Below, piece by piece: positions 8,408-16,771 of a DNA stretch of 64,000 bases. The notes under the pieces were generated by a model, which saw nothing but the letters and a program-made list of their open reading frames with translations, did no database searches and was not told where the DNA came from. Positions within the stretch are counted from its first letter, which is position 1. Each line of letters starts with the position of its first letter. Both the position numbers and the translations under genes were made by a program. The stretch comes from Thiomicrorhabdus indica (GTDB lineage: Bacteria > Pseudomonadota > Gammaproteobacteria > Thiomicrospirales > Thiomicrospiraceae): assembly GCF_004293625.1 (NCBI RefSeq), contig NZ_CP033040.1, positions 2,681,001 to 2,745,000 of the forward strand, given 5' to 3'.

Positions 8408-9862
8408 ATGTTAAAAACACTCGATAACTACTCGGTCAATGGCTTCTTTGATGAAGCAATCATTGACTCTAATCACTCTCGTCCAGCGGCTAAGCCACTG
8501 TTTTCACAATTGAAAGATACCCCTTTTAACTCCTTTCAAGAAATGCAAAAAAGTGCGGAGATGGCGATTGCACAAATGGGTATTTCCTTTACGGTCTACA
8601 GTGACAAAGGAAATATTGACCGCTTATGGCCATTTGATGCTTTCCCTCGCACAATCGAAGCTGAGGAGTGGAATAGCATCACTAAAGGTTTAAAGCAACG
8701 CCTCCAAGCGCTAAACCGCTTTATTGAAGATGTCTATAACGAACAAGAAATTTTTAAGGCAGGCATTGTGCCATTGGAAGTGATTACTTCCTCTAAAGAT
8801 TTCCGGCCAGAATGTATTGGCATGAAACTTAAGCATAACTCATGGGCTAACATTTGCGGCTCTGATTTGGTGCGCGATGCAGAAGGCAAAGTCTATGTTC
8901 TAGAAGACAACCTTCGCGTCCCTTCCGGTGTTTCCTATATGTTAGAAAACCGAGCCGTCATGAAACAGGTCATGCCAGAAGTCTTCAGGGACATGAACAT
9001 CCTTCCTGTTGACCAATATCCATTACAGTTATTGTCTATGTTGCGTTCACTCTGTCCACAAAATTGCGACAATCCAGAAGTAGTGGTTCTGACACCGGGA
9101 ATTTACAACTCTGCTTATTACGAACACGCCTACCTTGCCCACGAGATGGGCGCTGAACTAGTGGAAGGCTCAGACTTGGTTGTACTGGAGGACGACTGCG
9201 TCTATATGCGAAACATCGAAGGCTTAAAACAGGTTGATGTAATCTATCGTCGAATTGACGATGCCTTCATGGACCCAGAAGTCTTTCGAGCAGATTCAGC
9301 GTTAGGTGTTCCGGGATTAATACGCGCTTGGAAAGCTGGAAATGTCGCGATAGCCAATGCGCCCGGTTGTGGAGTCGCAGACGATAAAGTCGTCTATGCT
9401 TATGTTCCAGAAATGATTCGCTTCTATCTTGACGAGGAGCCTTTAATTGACAATGTACCGACCTATTTATGTGACCGAGAAGAAGATCGAAACTATGTAC
9501 TCGACCATTTAAATGAGCTCGTGGTAAAACCGGCGAATGAATCAGGAGGCTATGGACTATTAATCGGCCCCAGAGCCAGCGAAGAAGAGTTGGCCGAATT
9601 CCGTGCCCTAATTCTTGACAATCCACGTAATTACATTGCTCAGCCAACCCTTAACTTATCGACTGTTCCTACCGTTTGTGAGGAAACACTCGAACCTCGC
9701 CATGTCGATTTACGCCCTTTTATTTTGCAAGGTGAAAAATCCTATGTCACCGCTGGCGGGCTCACGCGCGTTGCGTTAACAAAAGGTTCTCTCGTTGTAA
9801 ATTCATCACAAGGAGGCGGATCAAAAGACACATGGATCGTTGTAACAGAGGAGAATACCTAA
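8408..9862 (+). CDS. Circularly permuted ATP-grasp (type 2) protein
   Basis: The protein belongs to the circularly permuted ATP-grasp family (DUF404/DUF407), predicted ATP-dependent carboxylate-amine or peptide ligases. I start at the ATG at 8408 (484 residues), because it has a GGTGAG-like ribosome site 8 bp upstream and matches the family N-terminus (LDNYSVNGFFDEA); the longer frame from a TTG at 8360 has no such site. Visible motifs are LEDNLRVPSGVSYMLENR, VDVIYRRIDDAFMDP, VKPANESGGYGLLIG (nucleotide-binding region) and the C-terminal DLRPFILQG. The stop codon overlaps the next start (TAATG), which implies translational coupling with the alpha-E gene. Confidence 0.9.
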   Translation: MLKTLDNYSVNGFFDEAIIDSNHSRPAAKPLFSQLKDTPFNSFQEMQKSAEMAIAQMGISFTVYSDKGNIDRLWPFDAFPRTIEAEEWNSITKGLKQRLQALNRFIEDVYNEQEIFKAGIVPLEVITSSKDFRPECIGMKLKHNSWANICGSDLVRDAEGKVYVLEDNLRVPSGVSYMLENRAVMKQVMPEVFRDMNILPVDQYPLQLLSMLRSLCPQNCDNPEVVVLTPGIYNSAYYEHAYLAHEMGAELVEGSDLVVLEDDCVYMRNIEGLKQVDVIYRRIDDAFMDPEVFRADSALGVPGLIRAWKAGNVAIANAPGCGVADDKVVYAYVPEMIRFYLDEEPLIDNVPTYLCDREEDRNYVLDHLNELVVKPANESGGYGLLIGPRASEEELAEFRALILDNPRNYIAQPTLNLSTVPTVCEETLEPRHVDLRPFILQGEKSYVTAGGLTRVALTKGSLVVNSSQGGGSKDTWIVVTEENT

Positions 9863-10809
9863 TGTTATCTAGAGTTGCCGAACGCGTTTACTGGTTAGCA
9901 CGCTATATCGAACGCGTTGAAAATACTGCACGGCTCGCAAAAGTTCATTCCCAGCTCATGTTCGATCTCCCCAAATCGATACCTTTTAGTTGGTATGGAT
10001 TGGTGCAGATCACCAGCAATGAAGAATATTTCAAAGAGACCTATGCCGATATCCGCACCGAGCAAAACTGCATGGCCATGCTGTTAACTGATCGTGACAA
10101 TGCGGCGTCACTGTTCACCTCTCTTTGGTGGGCTCGAGAAAATATCCGGACAACCAGAGATATCTTACCTCGCGAAGCTTGGGTGCATATCAATGAGCTA
10201 TACCTCATGGTAAAAGAACAACAACAAGACTTTAATGACCGTACCAAGCGCAATGCCTTATTGTCGAAAATCATCCGCTCTTGCCAAGCCTTCAACGGAA
10301 TGCTTTCAGGAACTATGAGCCATAATGATACATACCGTTTTTTAAAACTAGGCATGTTGATTGAACGCGCGGATATGACAACCCGGCTCATTGACGAAGG
10401 AGGTCTCTATGTTTCCCAGCAAGCCTTCGTAAATGAAGAAGAAGCCCACTTCCACTCTATTCTGTGGGCACACTTACTACGCTCGATTAGTGCCTATTTC
10501 ATGTACCGCTTAGAATACCAAACCGAAATTTCTGGCCAAGAAGTTCTACAATTCCTCACCCAAGACCAAGCCTTTGCCCGCTCAGTCAGCTACTGCTTAA
10601 ATGAAATGGATTCACTGGCAAAACAACTGCCCAATGCAAATGCACTGCAAGCTGCAACCCACAGCTTACTTGCTAAAATTCAAGCATCGCACACTTTGGA
10701 CATTGGTAGCGAGCAACTACACGAGCATTTGGATTGGATTCAAGGTGAACTCTCAGCCATTAATGAGTTACTCTATGACATCTGGTTTAATCCTAAACAG
10801 GTTGCCTAA
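9862..10809 (+). CDS. Alpha-E domain protein (DUF403)
   Basis: The protein is 315 residues from the ATG at 9862. That start is chosen because it overlaps the previous stop, has GAGGAG upstream, and yields MLSRVAERVYWLARYIERVENTARL, the near-invariant opening of the alpha-E family. The rest is helical, with the conserved LWWARENIRTTRDILPREAW and the C-terminal IQGELSAINELLYDIWF. Alpha-E proteins are almost always next to a circularly permuted ATP-grasp and are predicted partners in a peptide-ligase or peptide-modification system; no biochemical role is established. Confidence 0.92.
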   Translation: MLSRVAERVYWLARYIERVENTARLAKVHSQLMFDLPKSIPFSWYGLVQITSNEEYFKETYADIRTEQNCMAMLLTDRDNAASLFTSLWWARENIRTTRDILPREAWVHINELYLMVKEQQQDFNDRTKRNALLSKIIRSCQAFNGMLSGTMSHNDTYRFLKLGMLIERADMTTRLIDEGGLYVSQQAFVNEEEAHFHSILWAHLLRSISAYFMYRLEYQTEISGQEVLQFLTQDQAFARSVSYCLNEMDSLAKQLPNANALQAATHSLLAKIQASHTLDIGSEQLHEHLDWIQGELSAINELLYDIWFNPKQVA

Positions 10810-10826
10810 GGAACCACTAATTACCT

Positions 10827-11867
10827 ATGAGACGTTTTTATTGCCACTGCGGTCATGAAATCAATTTTCATGAGCATTTTTGTAAAGCTTGTGGCCGAGA
10901 TTTAGCCTACGATCCGAAAATTGGTACTCTATGGAGTGGAGAGCTTCGAGACAGCAATCAGTTCTTTGCCCACAGTCAAGGTCATCAAAAAAACCTCTTA
11001 TTTCAAACCTGCAGCCATCGCCATCATGACGTAGGCTGTAATTGGCTACTCATCCAAGGTGACGACAACTGCCAATGCATTGCCTGCCGAACAACCCGCG
11101 TCATTCCAGACCAAACGCATGAAAAAAATGCCAACCGCTGGTTTCGACTAGAACGTTCCAAACGTCAGTTATTTCAAACCTTAATCGATTTACAACTAAT
11201 TAAAGCCAACCGGCCGGTTGAGTTTTCAGATTTACAATTCGACTTTCTCGAAGATAAACGTAGTAACCCAAATTTAGACTTAGACCACGTTCTCAGTGGC
11301 CACTGTGACGGCTTAATCACCATTAATGCGGCAGAAGCCGATGAAAGCTTTTTGCACACCATGAAAGAACAAATGCAAGAACTGTATCGCTCGCTTCTTG
11401 GCCACTTTCGCCATGAAATTGGCCATTACTTTTGGCTAAAATTCTTTAATTCGGAAGAAAAAATACAACAATTCCGTGAAGTCTTTGGCGACGAACGCCA
11501 AGACTATGCCCAAGCTTTACAAGGCTATTATGATGCCAACAATCAATCCCATTGGCGCAGTCGCTATATCACCCCTTATGCCAGCAGCCACCCTCATGAA
11601 GACTGGGCCGAGACTTGGGCCCACTATTTACACATTGTTGACACCCTGCAAACCGCTCAAAGCTTTGGCTTAAGCATTTACGAACCTCAAGCACACAACT
11701 TTGATCATTGGTTTAATGAATGGCGACGAGTCTCTCAAGTGATGAATGCTCTGAACCGCAGCATGGGACTCGCGGAGCCTTACCCATTTCGAGTATCTGA
11801 AATGGTCGAAGGAAAACTCCGTTTTATTGACGAAACCATTGCTCGCCATACCAAAGAACACAATTAA
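10827..11867 (+). CDS. Zinc-ribbon Peptidase_Mx-type putative metallopeptidase
   Basis: The 346-residue protein opens with a zinc ribbon (Cys6, Cys8, Cys19, Cys22 in FYCHCGH...FCKACGRD), has a second Cys cluster (CQCIAC near 82-87), and carries an HExxH catalytic motif in GHFRHEIGHYFWLKFF (His196, Glu197, His200). Further family features are YASSHPHEDWAETWAHYLHI, which supplies the downstream third ligand region. This matches the Peptidase_Mx family (PF15887). It follows the alpha-E gene by 17 bp and forms one transcription unit with it and the ATP-grasp. The Arg-Pro-Val at 129-131 is encoded by an ACCGGCCGGT copy. Confidence 0.88.
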   Translation: MRRFYCHCGHEINFHEHFCKACGRDLAYDPKIGTLWSGELRDSNQFFAHSQGHQKNLLFQTCSHRHHDVGCNWLLIQGDDNCQCIACRTTRVIPDQTHEKNANRWFRLERSKRQLFQTLIDLQLIKANRPVEFSDLQFDFLEDKRSNPNLDLDHVLSGHCDGLITINAAEADESFLHTMKEQMQELYRSLLGHFRHEIGHYFWLKFFNSEEKIQQFREVFGDERQDYAQALQGYYDANNQSHWRSRYITPYASSHPHEDWAETWAHYLHIVDTLQTAQSFGLSIYEPQAHNFDHWFNEWRRVSQVMNALNRSMGLAEPYPFRVSEMVEGKLRFIDETIARHTKEHN

Positions 11868-11868
11868 T

Positions 11869-11878
11869 ACCGGCCGGT
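11869..11878. repeat. Intergenic ACCGGCCGGT palindrome (AATACCGGCCGGTATT)
   Basis: It starts 2 bp after the peptidase stop codon and extends to a 16-bp perfect palindrome (11866-11881), followed by a T-rich run (TATTTTTTAAA). In this position it could fold and act as a terminator for the three-gene module on the + strand. Confidence 0.9.
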
Positions 11879-11971
11879 ATTTTTTAAATGCATCCATCAA
11901 ATCCTTTTGAATCTCAGAGAAAAAGTCTTTGTTAAAATAATTACAATTCAATACCCCTTAGGTATTCATCT

Positions 11972-12823
11972 ATGCCGATTAGTATGCAAACAGGACTGCA
12001 CAATGCACAAACGATTTTGCACTCCCTTAAATTGGAGAATCTCCCACAAGAAATCTTTGAGCTCCAAGAAGCCATGCTGGTTCTTCATCCTAATTTAGTC
12101 ACGATTTCAAAAATTATTTCCAAAAACCCAGAGCTTCTTGGAGACTTCCTCGCATTATGCAATCAAATTCTCTATCGAGACGAAACCAATAAAATCCTTG
12201 ATGCAAAAACGGCTATCAGCCTAATAGGCCTTAAAGAAGTCGAACAACTATTTCTGGCTTGCTACTTAGAAAAAAACTTACCTAAAGCGCCCAGCGACTA
12301 CAACATCATCAAACGCTGTAAATTCTCAGCCTCCGTTGCATCAGAACTCTCTCACTGGATTACAAACTTAAATCGCACCGAAACTTACCTGATTACCTTT
12401 ATGCAAGATGTCGGAGCCATTTACCTTAGCCGCTACCACGACCCTTATATTAGCGAACATCTTGGAGAACAGTGCGCCATGCCTTTTAGCGCCTACCATC
12501 GAGAGCTTATGCACTACCAAACCGCCCACACTTATCTCGGTAGCTTGATTGCCCATCACTGGAAATTGGGTGATTTAATGAATAAGAGCATTCTTCTGCA
12601 CCATTCAAAAAACTTGAACGACCTAGAGGCTTATGACACACGATTATCAAACATGGTCGCCCTGATTCAACTATCAAACGCAATGGTCACCGAAGTATTT
12701 GCCGATCATTACCAATCTCCAGAGCTCGCCCAAGCAAAAAACAATGCAGAGAGCTTCCTTAAACTCCCTAAAAAGGCCATTCAATCAGGCTATCAAACCT
12801 TAAGACAATTCAATAAATCTTAG
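11972..12823 (+). CDS. HDOD domain signalling protein
   Basis: The 283-residue cytoplasmic protein is a single HDOD domain, a non-catalytic relative of the HD phosphohydrolase fold used as a signalling scaffold. Landmarks: NLPQEIFELQEAMLVLHPNLVTISKIISKNPEL, LLGDFLALCNQILY, ISLIGLKEVEQLFLACYLEK, SASVASELSHWI, FMQDVGAIYL and LIAHHWKL. The HD metal pair needed for catalysis is not evident. The gene is alone between the peptidase and an HbpS-like gene. HDOD proteins often serve chemotaxis or c-di-GMP signalling, consistent with the signalling cluster at the other end of the window. Confidence 0.8.
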   Translation: MPISMQTGLHNAQTILHSLKLENLPQEIFELQEAMLVLHPNLVTISKIISKNPELLGDFLALCNQILYRDETNKILDAKTAISLIGLKEVEQLFLACYLEKNLPKAPSDYNIIKRCKFSASVASELSHWITNLNRTETYLITFMQDVGAIYLSRYHDPYISEHLGEQCAMPFSAYHRELMHYQTAHTYLGSLIAHHWKLGDLMNKSILLHHSKNLNDLEAYDTRLSNMVALIQLSNAMVTEVFADHYQSPELAQAKNNAESFLKLPKKAIQSGYQTLRQFNKS

Positions 12824-12852
12824 CTCAAAATCACCGACAAAGGAGTGCTTCA

Positions 12853-13377
12853 ATGTCACCTTCAAAACAACCGTTCTTTAAATCCATCCTTACAAACCTT
12901 ATCCTAAGCTCAGCCGCGATTGCAACCCTCTCACCAACCGCAAGCCTAGCTGAAGATGTGATTGAAGAAAAAACGATTGGCATGGAACTCGCACGCGATT
13001 TAGCAACCGAAGCCATTAAGGCTTGTCGAGAAAAAGGCTATTCAGTAAGTGCAGTAATCGTAGACCGACATGGAAATCAACGAGTGGCCATTCGAGATGA
13101 CTATGCTTCACGCTTTACCTTGCAAATTGCCGAAGAAAAAGCCAACTCCACCATTATGTCCGGTCTAAAATCAGGGGATTTTCGGGCACAACGCGGTGAT
13201 ATTCGTCCAGAGCTCAACCACGTTAATGGCGTACTCATTATGGTCGGTGCTGTTCCGATTATTCAAGGTGGCATTCGCATTGGCGCTTTAGGTGTAAGCG
13301 GAGCTCCAGGAGGAGAAAAAGATGAAGCCTGCGCGCAAGTTGCTTTAGAAAAGCTTGAAGACCGCTTATTATTCTAA
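12853..13377 (+). CDS. HbpS/GlcG-family secreted haem-binding-like protein
   Basis: The 174-residue protein has a signal peptide (about 1-33, ending TASLAED) and one GlcG/HbpS domain (PF03928): ARDLATEAIKACREKGYSVSAVIVDRHGNQRVAIRDDYAS, then NHVNGVLIMVGAVPIIQGGIRIGALGVSGAPGGEKDEACA. In Streptomyces the HbpS member binds haem and senses redox stress; elsewhere the role is unknown. A ribosome site AAGGAG lies 9 bp upstream of the ATG. Periplasmic location is inferred from the signal peptide. Confidence 0.88.
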   Translation: MSPSKQPFFKSILTNLILSSAAIATLSPTASLAEDVIEEKTIGMELARDLATEAIKACREKGYSVSAVIVDRHGNQRVAIRDDYASRFTLQIAEEKANSTIMSGLKSGDFRAQRGDIRPELNHVNGVLIMVGAVPIIQGGIRIGALGVSGAPGGEKDEACAQVALEKLEDRLLF

Positions 13378-13408
13378 GAACCCTCCTGATTCAATCAGAG
13401 GTTCCCTA
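13378..13408. terminator. Hairpin after the HbpS-like gene
   Basis: GAACC and GGTTC flank CTGAT-TCA-ATCAG directly after the stop codon at 13377, giving an interrupted stem. The following CCTAAAATAG lacks a strong T-run, so efficiency is uncertain. Confidence 0.4.
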
Positions 13409-13428
13409 AAATAGATTTACCAATTGTT

Positions 13429-13438
13429 ACCGGCCGGT
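13429..13438. repeat. Intergenic ACCGGCCGGT palindrome (GTTACCGGCCGGTAAAC)
   Basis: Perfect copy in the 83-bp gap between two convergent genes (13377 end, 13461 end). Palindromic flanks extend it to 14 bp with further symmetry beyond. Confidence 0.95.
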
Positions 13439-13460
13439 AAACCTTCAAACTGGCCAGTAT

Positions 13461-14633
13461 TTACCACTTGGAAATGGATTGCGAGGCTTTCAACAAAGCC
13501 TCAGTCTCTTGATAAGGCACCGATTGCCAAACCTCTTGGCAATAGGATTGAATCATTCGCTTTTCTTCAGCTAAAAACCCCTGAATCCCCTGCTCAAATG
13601 GATTCACACTCAACCAGTGGCTAGACTGCATTTTCACTGGAACAAATCCTCGTGCAACCTTATGCTCACCGCCTGCACCGGGTTCAAACCGTTCCAATCC
13701 GTTAGCAATAGCGTAATCAATCCCTTGATAAAAACAGGTTTCAAAATGTAAATGTTTGACCTGCTCAATCGCACCCCAATGACGGCCATACAACACCTTA
13801 TCCGAACGAAACATTAAAGCCCCTGCAATCGCTTGAGCTTTACGCCTAACCATAACCAATACCAATGATTCAGGCATGGTTTTGGCAATTTCTAAAAAGA
13901 AATCCAGATTCAGGGTTGGAGTGGAGAATTTATCCAGAAAAGTTTTGTGATAAAACACATTAAAATCATGCCAATCGTCTTCCGTCGCACTATGTCCATT
14001 TAACACATCAAACGTCAAATCCTGCTCGGCAATTGCGCGGCGTTCCTGACGAATATTCTTGCGTTTTTTTGGCTTTAAAGCCGCCAGAAAATCCTCAAAA
14101 CCCTCATAGCCTTGATTGAACCATTGAAACTGAACATCATGCCGACACAAAATTTCACGATCGTTTACATAATCACTTTGTGCATCATCAAACAAGATAT
14201 GAAAACCACTGTAACCTTGTTCATCAGTAAAATCTTTTAAGGCCTCTAGGATGGGTTGAATTGTTACCGGCCGGTCGGAAAAATCTGAACGTACAAACAG
14301 CCGAGGGCCAACTGCAGGTGTGTATGGCGCAGCACTAACTAACTTTGGATAGTAATTGAGCCCCACACTTTGCCACGCTTGATGCCATGCATGGTCAAAT
14401 ACAAACTCGCCGTAATTGTTATGCTTCTCATACAACGGCATAGCAGCGACCGGCTGCCCTGCCTCAAACGCCACAAAATGCTTCGGAAACCATCCAAAAC
14501 GCTCAGAAACGCAACCATGTTTTTCTAAAGCGGCCAGAAAAGCATGTTGAACAAAAGGGTTTTTAGAGTGATGTAAGTTATTCCAAACGCTTTCATCAAT
14601 CTCCAGAATCGAGTCCAGAACTTTAAAATCCAT
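13461..14633 (-). CDS. GNAT/FemAB-like acyltransferase (DUF482 family)
   Basis: The 390-residue protein belongs to PF04339 (peptidoglycan biosynthesis/recognition, FemAB-like), with the GNAT fold twice over. Landmarks: NPFVQHAFLAALEKHGCV, SAAPYTPAVGPRLF, GFHILFDDA, FQWFNQGYEGFEDFLAALKPKKRKNIRQERR, LYGRHWGAIEQVKHLHFETCFYQGIDYAI and FEPGAGGEHKVARGF. These are typical for the family, whose substrate is not known. An ACCGGCCGGT copy at 14266 encodes Arg-Pro-Val. The gene is monocistronic on the minus strand. Confidence 0.88.
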   Translation of the reverse strand: MDFKVLDSILEIDESVWNNLHHSKNPFVQHAFLAALEKHGCVSERFGWFPKHFVAFEAGQPVAAMPLYEKHNNYGEFVFDHAWHQAWQSVGLNYYPKLVSAAPYTPAVGPRLFVRSDFSDRPVTIQPILEALKDFTDEQGYSGFHILFDDAQSDYVNDREILCRHDVQFQWFNQGYEGFEDFLAALKPKKRKNIRQERRAIAEQDLTFDVLNGHSATEDDWHDFNVFYHKTFLDKFSTPTLNLDFFLEIAKTMPESLVLVMVRRKAQAIAGALMFRSDKVLYGRHWGAIEQVKHLHFETCFYQGIDYAIANGLERFEPGAGGEHKVARGFVPVKMQSSHWLSVNPFEQGIQGFLAEEKRMIQSYCQEVWQSVPYQETEALLKASQSISKW

Positions 14634-14684
14634 AACGAAATTAACCTCTAAAAACTCTTTCTACAGGCTTATTTAGAAACGCTT

Positions 14685-15176
14685 TTAAGAAAGTTTTTCC
14701 TGCAAAAAGTTATCCACTCGCACACTTTCAATATAACCAGGCAAACGATAATAAGCCTGCATACCCAAAGCATCGCGCTTTTCAATGAAGGCTTGCGGAC
14801 TCATGCCATCAATGCCATCAGTCGGCATTTCAAAGAAATCTTTGTCAGATTGCTCATCAAACATCGCAGCAATCTCCATCCCCTCTAACTCAAAAAAGCT
14901 TTGCGTATGAATATCCCAGGATATCAGTTGAATATCATCCGTAATCACAATGCCGTCCAAGTGTGAATGCATTGGATCGACCCATTCAAATAAATCATTT
15001 TTGATTTCCGATAAACCTTGATACTCCGATCTCGGCAAAACGACCAACTTTTGATCATAATTAATTGCATAACGAAACACGTCACTCAAAATTCCCATGG
15101 CTTCGAGCAACTCAACACCCTTTTGCATGTGCTCTTCATCTTCGAATACAAAAATTCCTTCAAAAGTTTCTGACAT
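14685..15176 (-). CDS. Hypothetical acidic protein, 163 residues
   Basis: The start at 15176 (MSETFEGIFVFEDEEHMQ) is preferred over an ATG 30 bp upstream because AAGGGG lies 6 bp before it. The protein is acidic and soluble, with no signal peptide, no membrane helix and no Cys. An N-terminal segment FVFEDEEHMQKGVELLEAMGIL looks like a small alpha/beta (ferredoxin-like) unit; the C-terminal part (MSPQAFIEKRDALGMQAYYRL) is helical. I do not recognise a family. It lies 51 bp beyond the DUF482 start on the same strand. Confidence 0.65.
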   Translation of the reverse strand: MSETFEGIFVFEDEEHMQKGVELLEAMGILSDVFRYAINYDQKLVVLPRSEYQGLSEIKNDLFEWVDPMHSHLDGIVITDDIQLISWDIHTQSFFELEGMEIAAMFDEQSDKDFFEMPTDGIDGMSPQAFIEKRDALGMQAYYRLPGYIESVRVDNFLQEKLS

Positions 15177-15210
15177 GATTGACCCCTTATCAGCATTCAA
15201 ATTCACTAGA

Positions 15211-15477
15211 TAGTCGATTCTGAATAACTCGTTTAATTTATGACAAAGCCAGTTTTTAACTCAACAAGGCAGAATGCAGAAATGCTATCTAGATAACATG
15301 AGGCATTCTAACGCAGTAGAGTGAAAACTGGCGCAGCCCCTTCGGGTGGGCGTTTAAGCAGATATTCTCGTTGTTGTGAATCTCAATAATGGAATAACCA
15401 TTATCTTCAATCCACGCCTAGAGCCTATCCACTTAAACATCCCACATAAATCTAAACCAGTTATTCAGAGTCGACTA
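15211..15477. mobile_element. Putative MITE-like element bounded by 19-bp inverted repeats
   Basis: TAGTCGATTCTGAATAACT at 15211-15229 and its inverted copy AGTTATTCAGAGTCGACTA at 15459-15477 differ at one position. Between them, 230 bp contain no gene but a nested cruciform: GCCAGTTTT (15248-15256) with AAAACTGGC (15324-15332), enclosing AGAATGC (15271-15277) with GCATTCT (15303-15309) and the palindrome TATCTAGATA. Terminal inverted repeats around structured non-coding DNA are the layout of a MITE, but I could not see a convincing target duplication. A third copy of the 19-mer (17 of 19) lies at 16123-16141. Confidence 0.4.
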
Positions 15478-15637
15478 GATAAGAAAGCATAGCATTTTCT
15501 TGAGAATAGGTAAGCATTCAGTGCAATACACTGAGTTAATAGAAATGATTTTTCAGGGCGTTTCATACACCCAAAACAGATAGTAAACCTCTTAAAGACG
15601 AGGCTTTTTAGAAAGCAATCAATTTGTAAGATTAGGC
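15478..15637. other. Non-coding remainder of the 430-bp gap
   Basis: No gene is seen. Near its right end AACCTC (15593-15598) and GAGGCTTTTTAG form a weak stem with a T-run, readable as a minor terminator on the + strand. Confidence 0.35.
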
Positions 15638-16045
15638 TTAATGAGAAGCTTCATTAACAACCGAAATCACTTTTGACAAGACATCTTGTAAACGAGTAAC
15701 CGACTCATCAACCTCGACATTATGCAATTTCGCTAACTGGGAAATATTGGGGTAACTCAACCAACTCTGACCCGACTCATCTTGCCAAGCCAAAATTTTC
15801 AACGGCAATTCAAGACCAATGGTTTGCTGTGCCTGCATCAGCGGCGTCCCCCCTAAAGGGTGACCAAACAAAATTAATTGAGTTGGACGCAAAGGCATAT
15901 CCACACTCTCAGCACCAGCAGAATGATTAATCCTTGCAAATACATGCATCCCCATATTTTGCACAGCCTGCTCAACGCGATCAATAGCTTCCGTCACAGG
16001 TAAATTCGTAACGTGATTAATAAAATGAGAACTTGAACGATTCAT
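15638..16045 (-). CDS. DUF302 domain protein
   Basis: The 135-residue protein is a single DUF302 domain: TNLPVTEAIDRVEQAVQNMGMHVFARINHSAGAESV, LRPTQLILFGHPLGGTPLMQ, LPLKILAWQDESGQSWLSYPN. The function of the domain is unknown; it frequently neighbours redox or sulfur-metabolism genes. It lies between the putative MITE and cyanase on the minus strand and is bracketed by two direct copies of the 19-mer (15459-15477 and 16123-16141). Confidence 0.9.
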   Translation of the reverse strand: MNRSSSHFINHVTNLPVTEAIDRVEQAVQNMGMHVFARINHSAGAESVDMPLRPTQLILFGHPLGGTPLMQAQQTIGLELPLKILAWQDESGQSWLSYPNISQLAKLHNVEVDESVTRLQDVLSKVISVVNEASH

Positions 16046-16122
16046 GAAGACTCCTAAAATTCAAACCAAATAATTATTGGTACGTAAAAAATCGACCCTA
16101 AATATTCAACAGAACCTGCTTG

Positions 16123-16141
16123 AATTATTCAGAGTCGACTT
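16123..16141. repeat. Third copy of the TTATTCAGAGTCGACT repeat
   Basis: AATTATTCAGAGTCGACTT matches the right-hand terminal repeat at 15459-15477 in 17 of 19 positions and in the same orientation, upstream of the DUF302 gene and downstream of cynS. Confidence 0.75.
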
Positions 16142-16162
16142 AACACCTTAGCAAAAGGTGTT
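16142..16162 (-). terminator. Hairpin after cynS
   Basis: AACACCTT (16142-16149) and AAGGTGTT (16155-16162) form an 8-bp stem with a 5-nt loop 19 bp after the cyanase stop codon. No long T-run follows on the minus strand. Confidence 0.5.
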
Positions 16163-16180
16163 TATGGAATTTTCAAAAAA

Positions 16181-16624
16181 TTACCAAGATTTATAAGGAA
16201 GAAACTTACCGTTCATCGTAATCACCACACGATCACCGGCTGGGTTTTCTTCTTTTTCAACATGCATTGAATAGTCAATTGCACTCATAATTCCATCACC
16301 AAATTTTTCATGGATCACTTCTTTTAACGTTGGCCCATAAACACCAACAATCTCATACAGACGATAAATCAATGGATCTGTTGGTACTAATTTATCCCAT
16401 GACTTATGAGGAAATGCTTGCAGTGCCTCCGACACATCGGACCCTAACCCCAAAAATTCAGCAACTTTATCCGCAGCGTCTTTATCTAAGTGGTTCATTC
16501 CTAAACAGGCCGACGTGGTATACACCTCACTCAAACCAGAAACTTCCGCAATATCTGCCCAACCCACACCTTTTTCACTTTTTGCCAACACAATACTTTC
16601 TGTCATAGCTACTTTTGTCAACAT
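16181..16624 (-). CDS. cynS: Cyanase (cyanate hydratase)
   Basis: CynS converts cyanate plus bicarbonate to ammonia and CO2 as a homodecamer in the cytoplasm. The 147-residue protein has normal length, an N-terminal helix-turn-helix-like domain and the catalytic triad at the correct spacing: Arg88 and Glu91 in YRLYEIVGVYG and Ser114 in GIMSAIDYSMHVEK (Arg96, Glu99, Ser122 in E. coli). It is divergent from the osmC-like gene, and a good sigma-54 promoter sits 52 bp upstream of its start. In cyanobacteria cynS sits with a cognate ABC cyanate importer; here a related importer lies 6 kb away in the same block. It can serve nitrogen supply or cyanate detoxification. Confidence 0.97.
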   Translation of the reverse strand: MLTKVAMTESIVLAKSEKGVGWADIAEVSGLSEVYTTSACLGMNHLDKDAADKVAEFLGLGSDVSEALQAFPHKSWDKLVPTDPLIYRLYEIVGVYGPTLKEVIHEKFGDGIMSAIDYSMHVEKEENPAGDRVVITMNGKFLPYKSW

Positions 16625-16675
16625 ATCTTTCTCCTAGTCATAGATAACAATTTAAATTTGTTGCAAATCTCTTAT

Positions 16676-16692
16676 TGCAGTTTCTATGCCAA
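16676..16692 (-). promoter_or_regulatory. Sigma-54 promoter for cynS
   Basis: On the minus strand TTGGCATAGAAACTGCA has the invariant GG and GC separated by exactly 10 nt and matches YTGGCACGRNNNTTGCW at 11 of 14 informative positions. Predicted start of transcription is near 16665, giving a leader of about 40 nt before the cynS ATG. Confidence 0.7.
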
Positions 16693-16771
16693 AAAAACAG
16701 AAAAACATATCCTATTGAAATTAAAGGGAATTTATTAAACCCGATTAAACTAAAAACCAAACAAACCTGAC

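Noticed and set aside
9267-9647. 126-residue open frame on the minus strand in the ATP-grasp gene
   Set aside because: Shadow of a well-conserved protein; no ribosome site and composition of a reverse frame.
15311-15357. attC-like end (TAACGC ... CAGCCCCTTCGGGTGGGCGTTTA)
   Set aside because: The right end resembles a Vibrio-type integron attC core, but no complementary left end exists at the right distance and no integrase gene is in the window.
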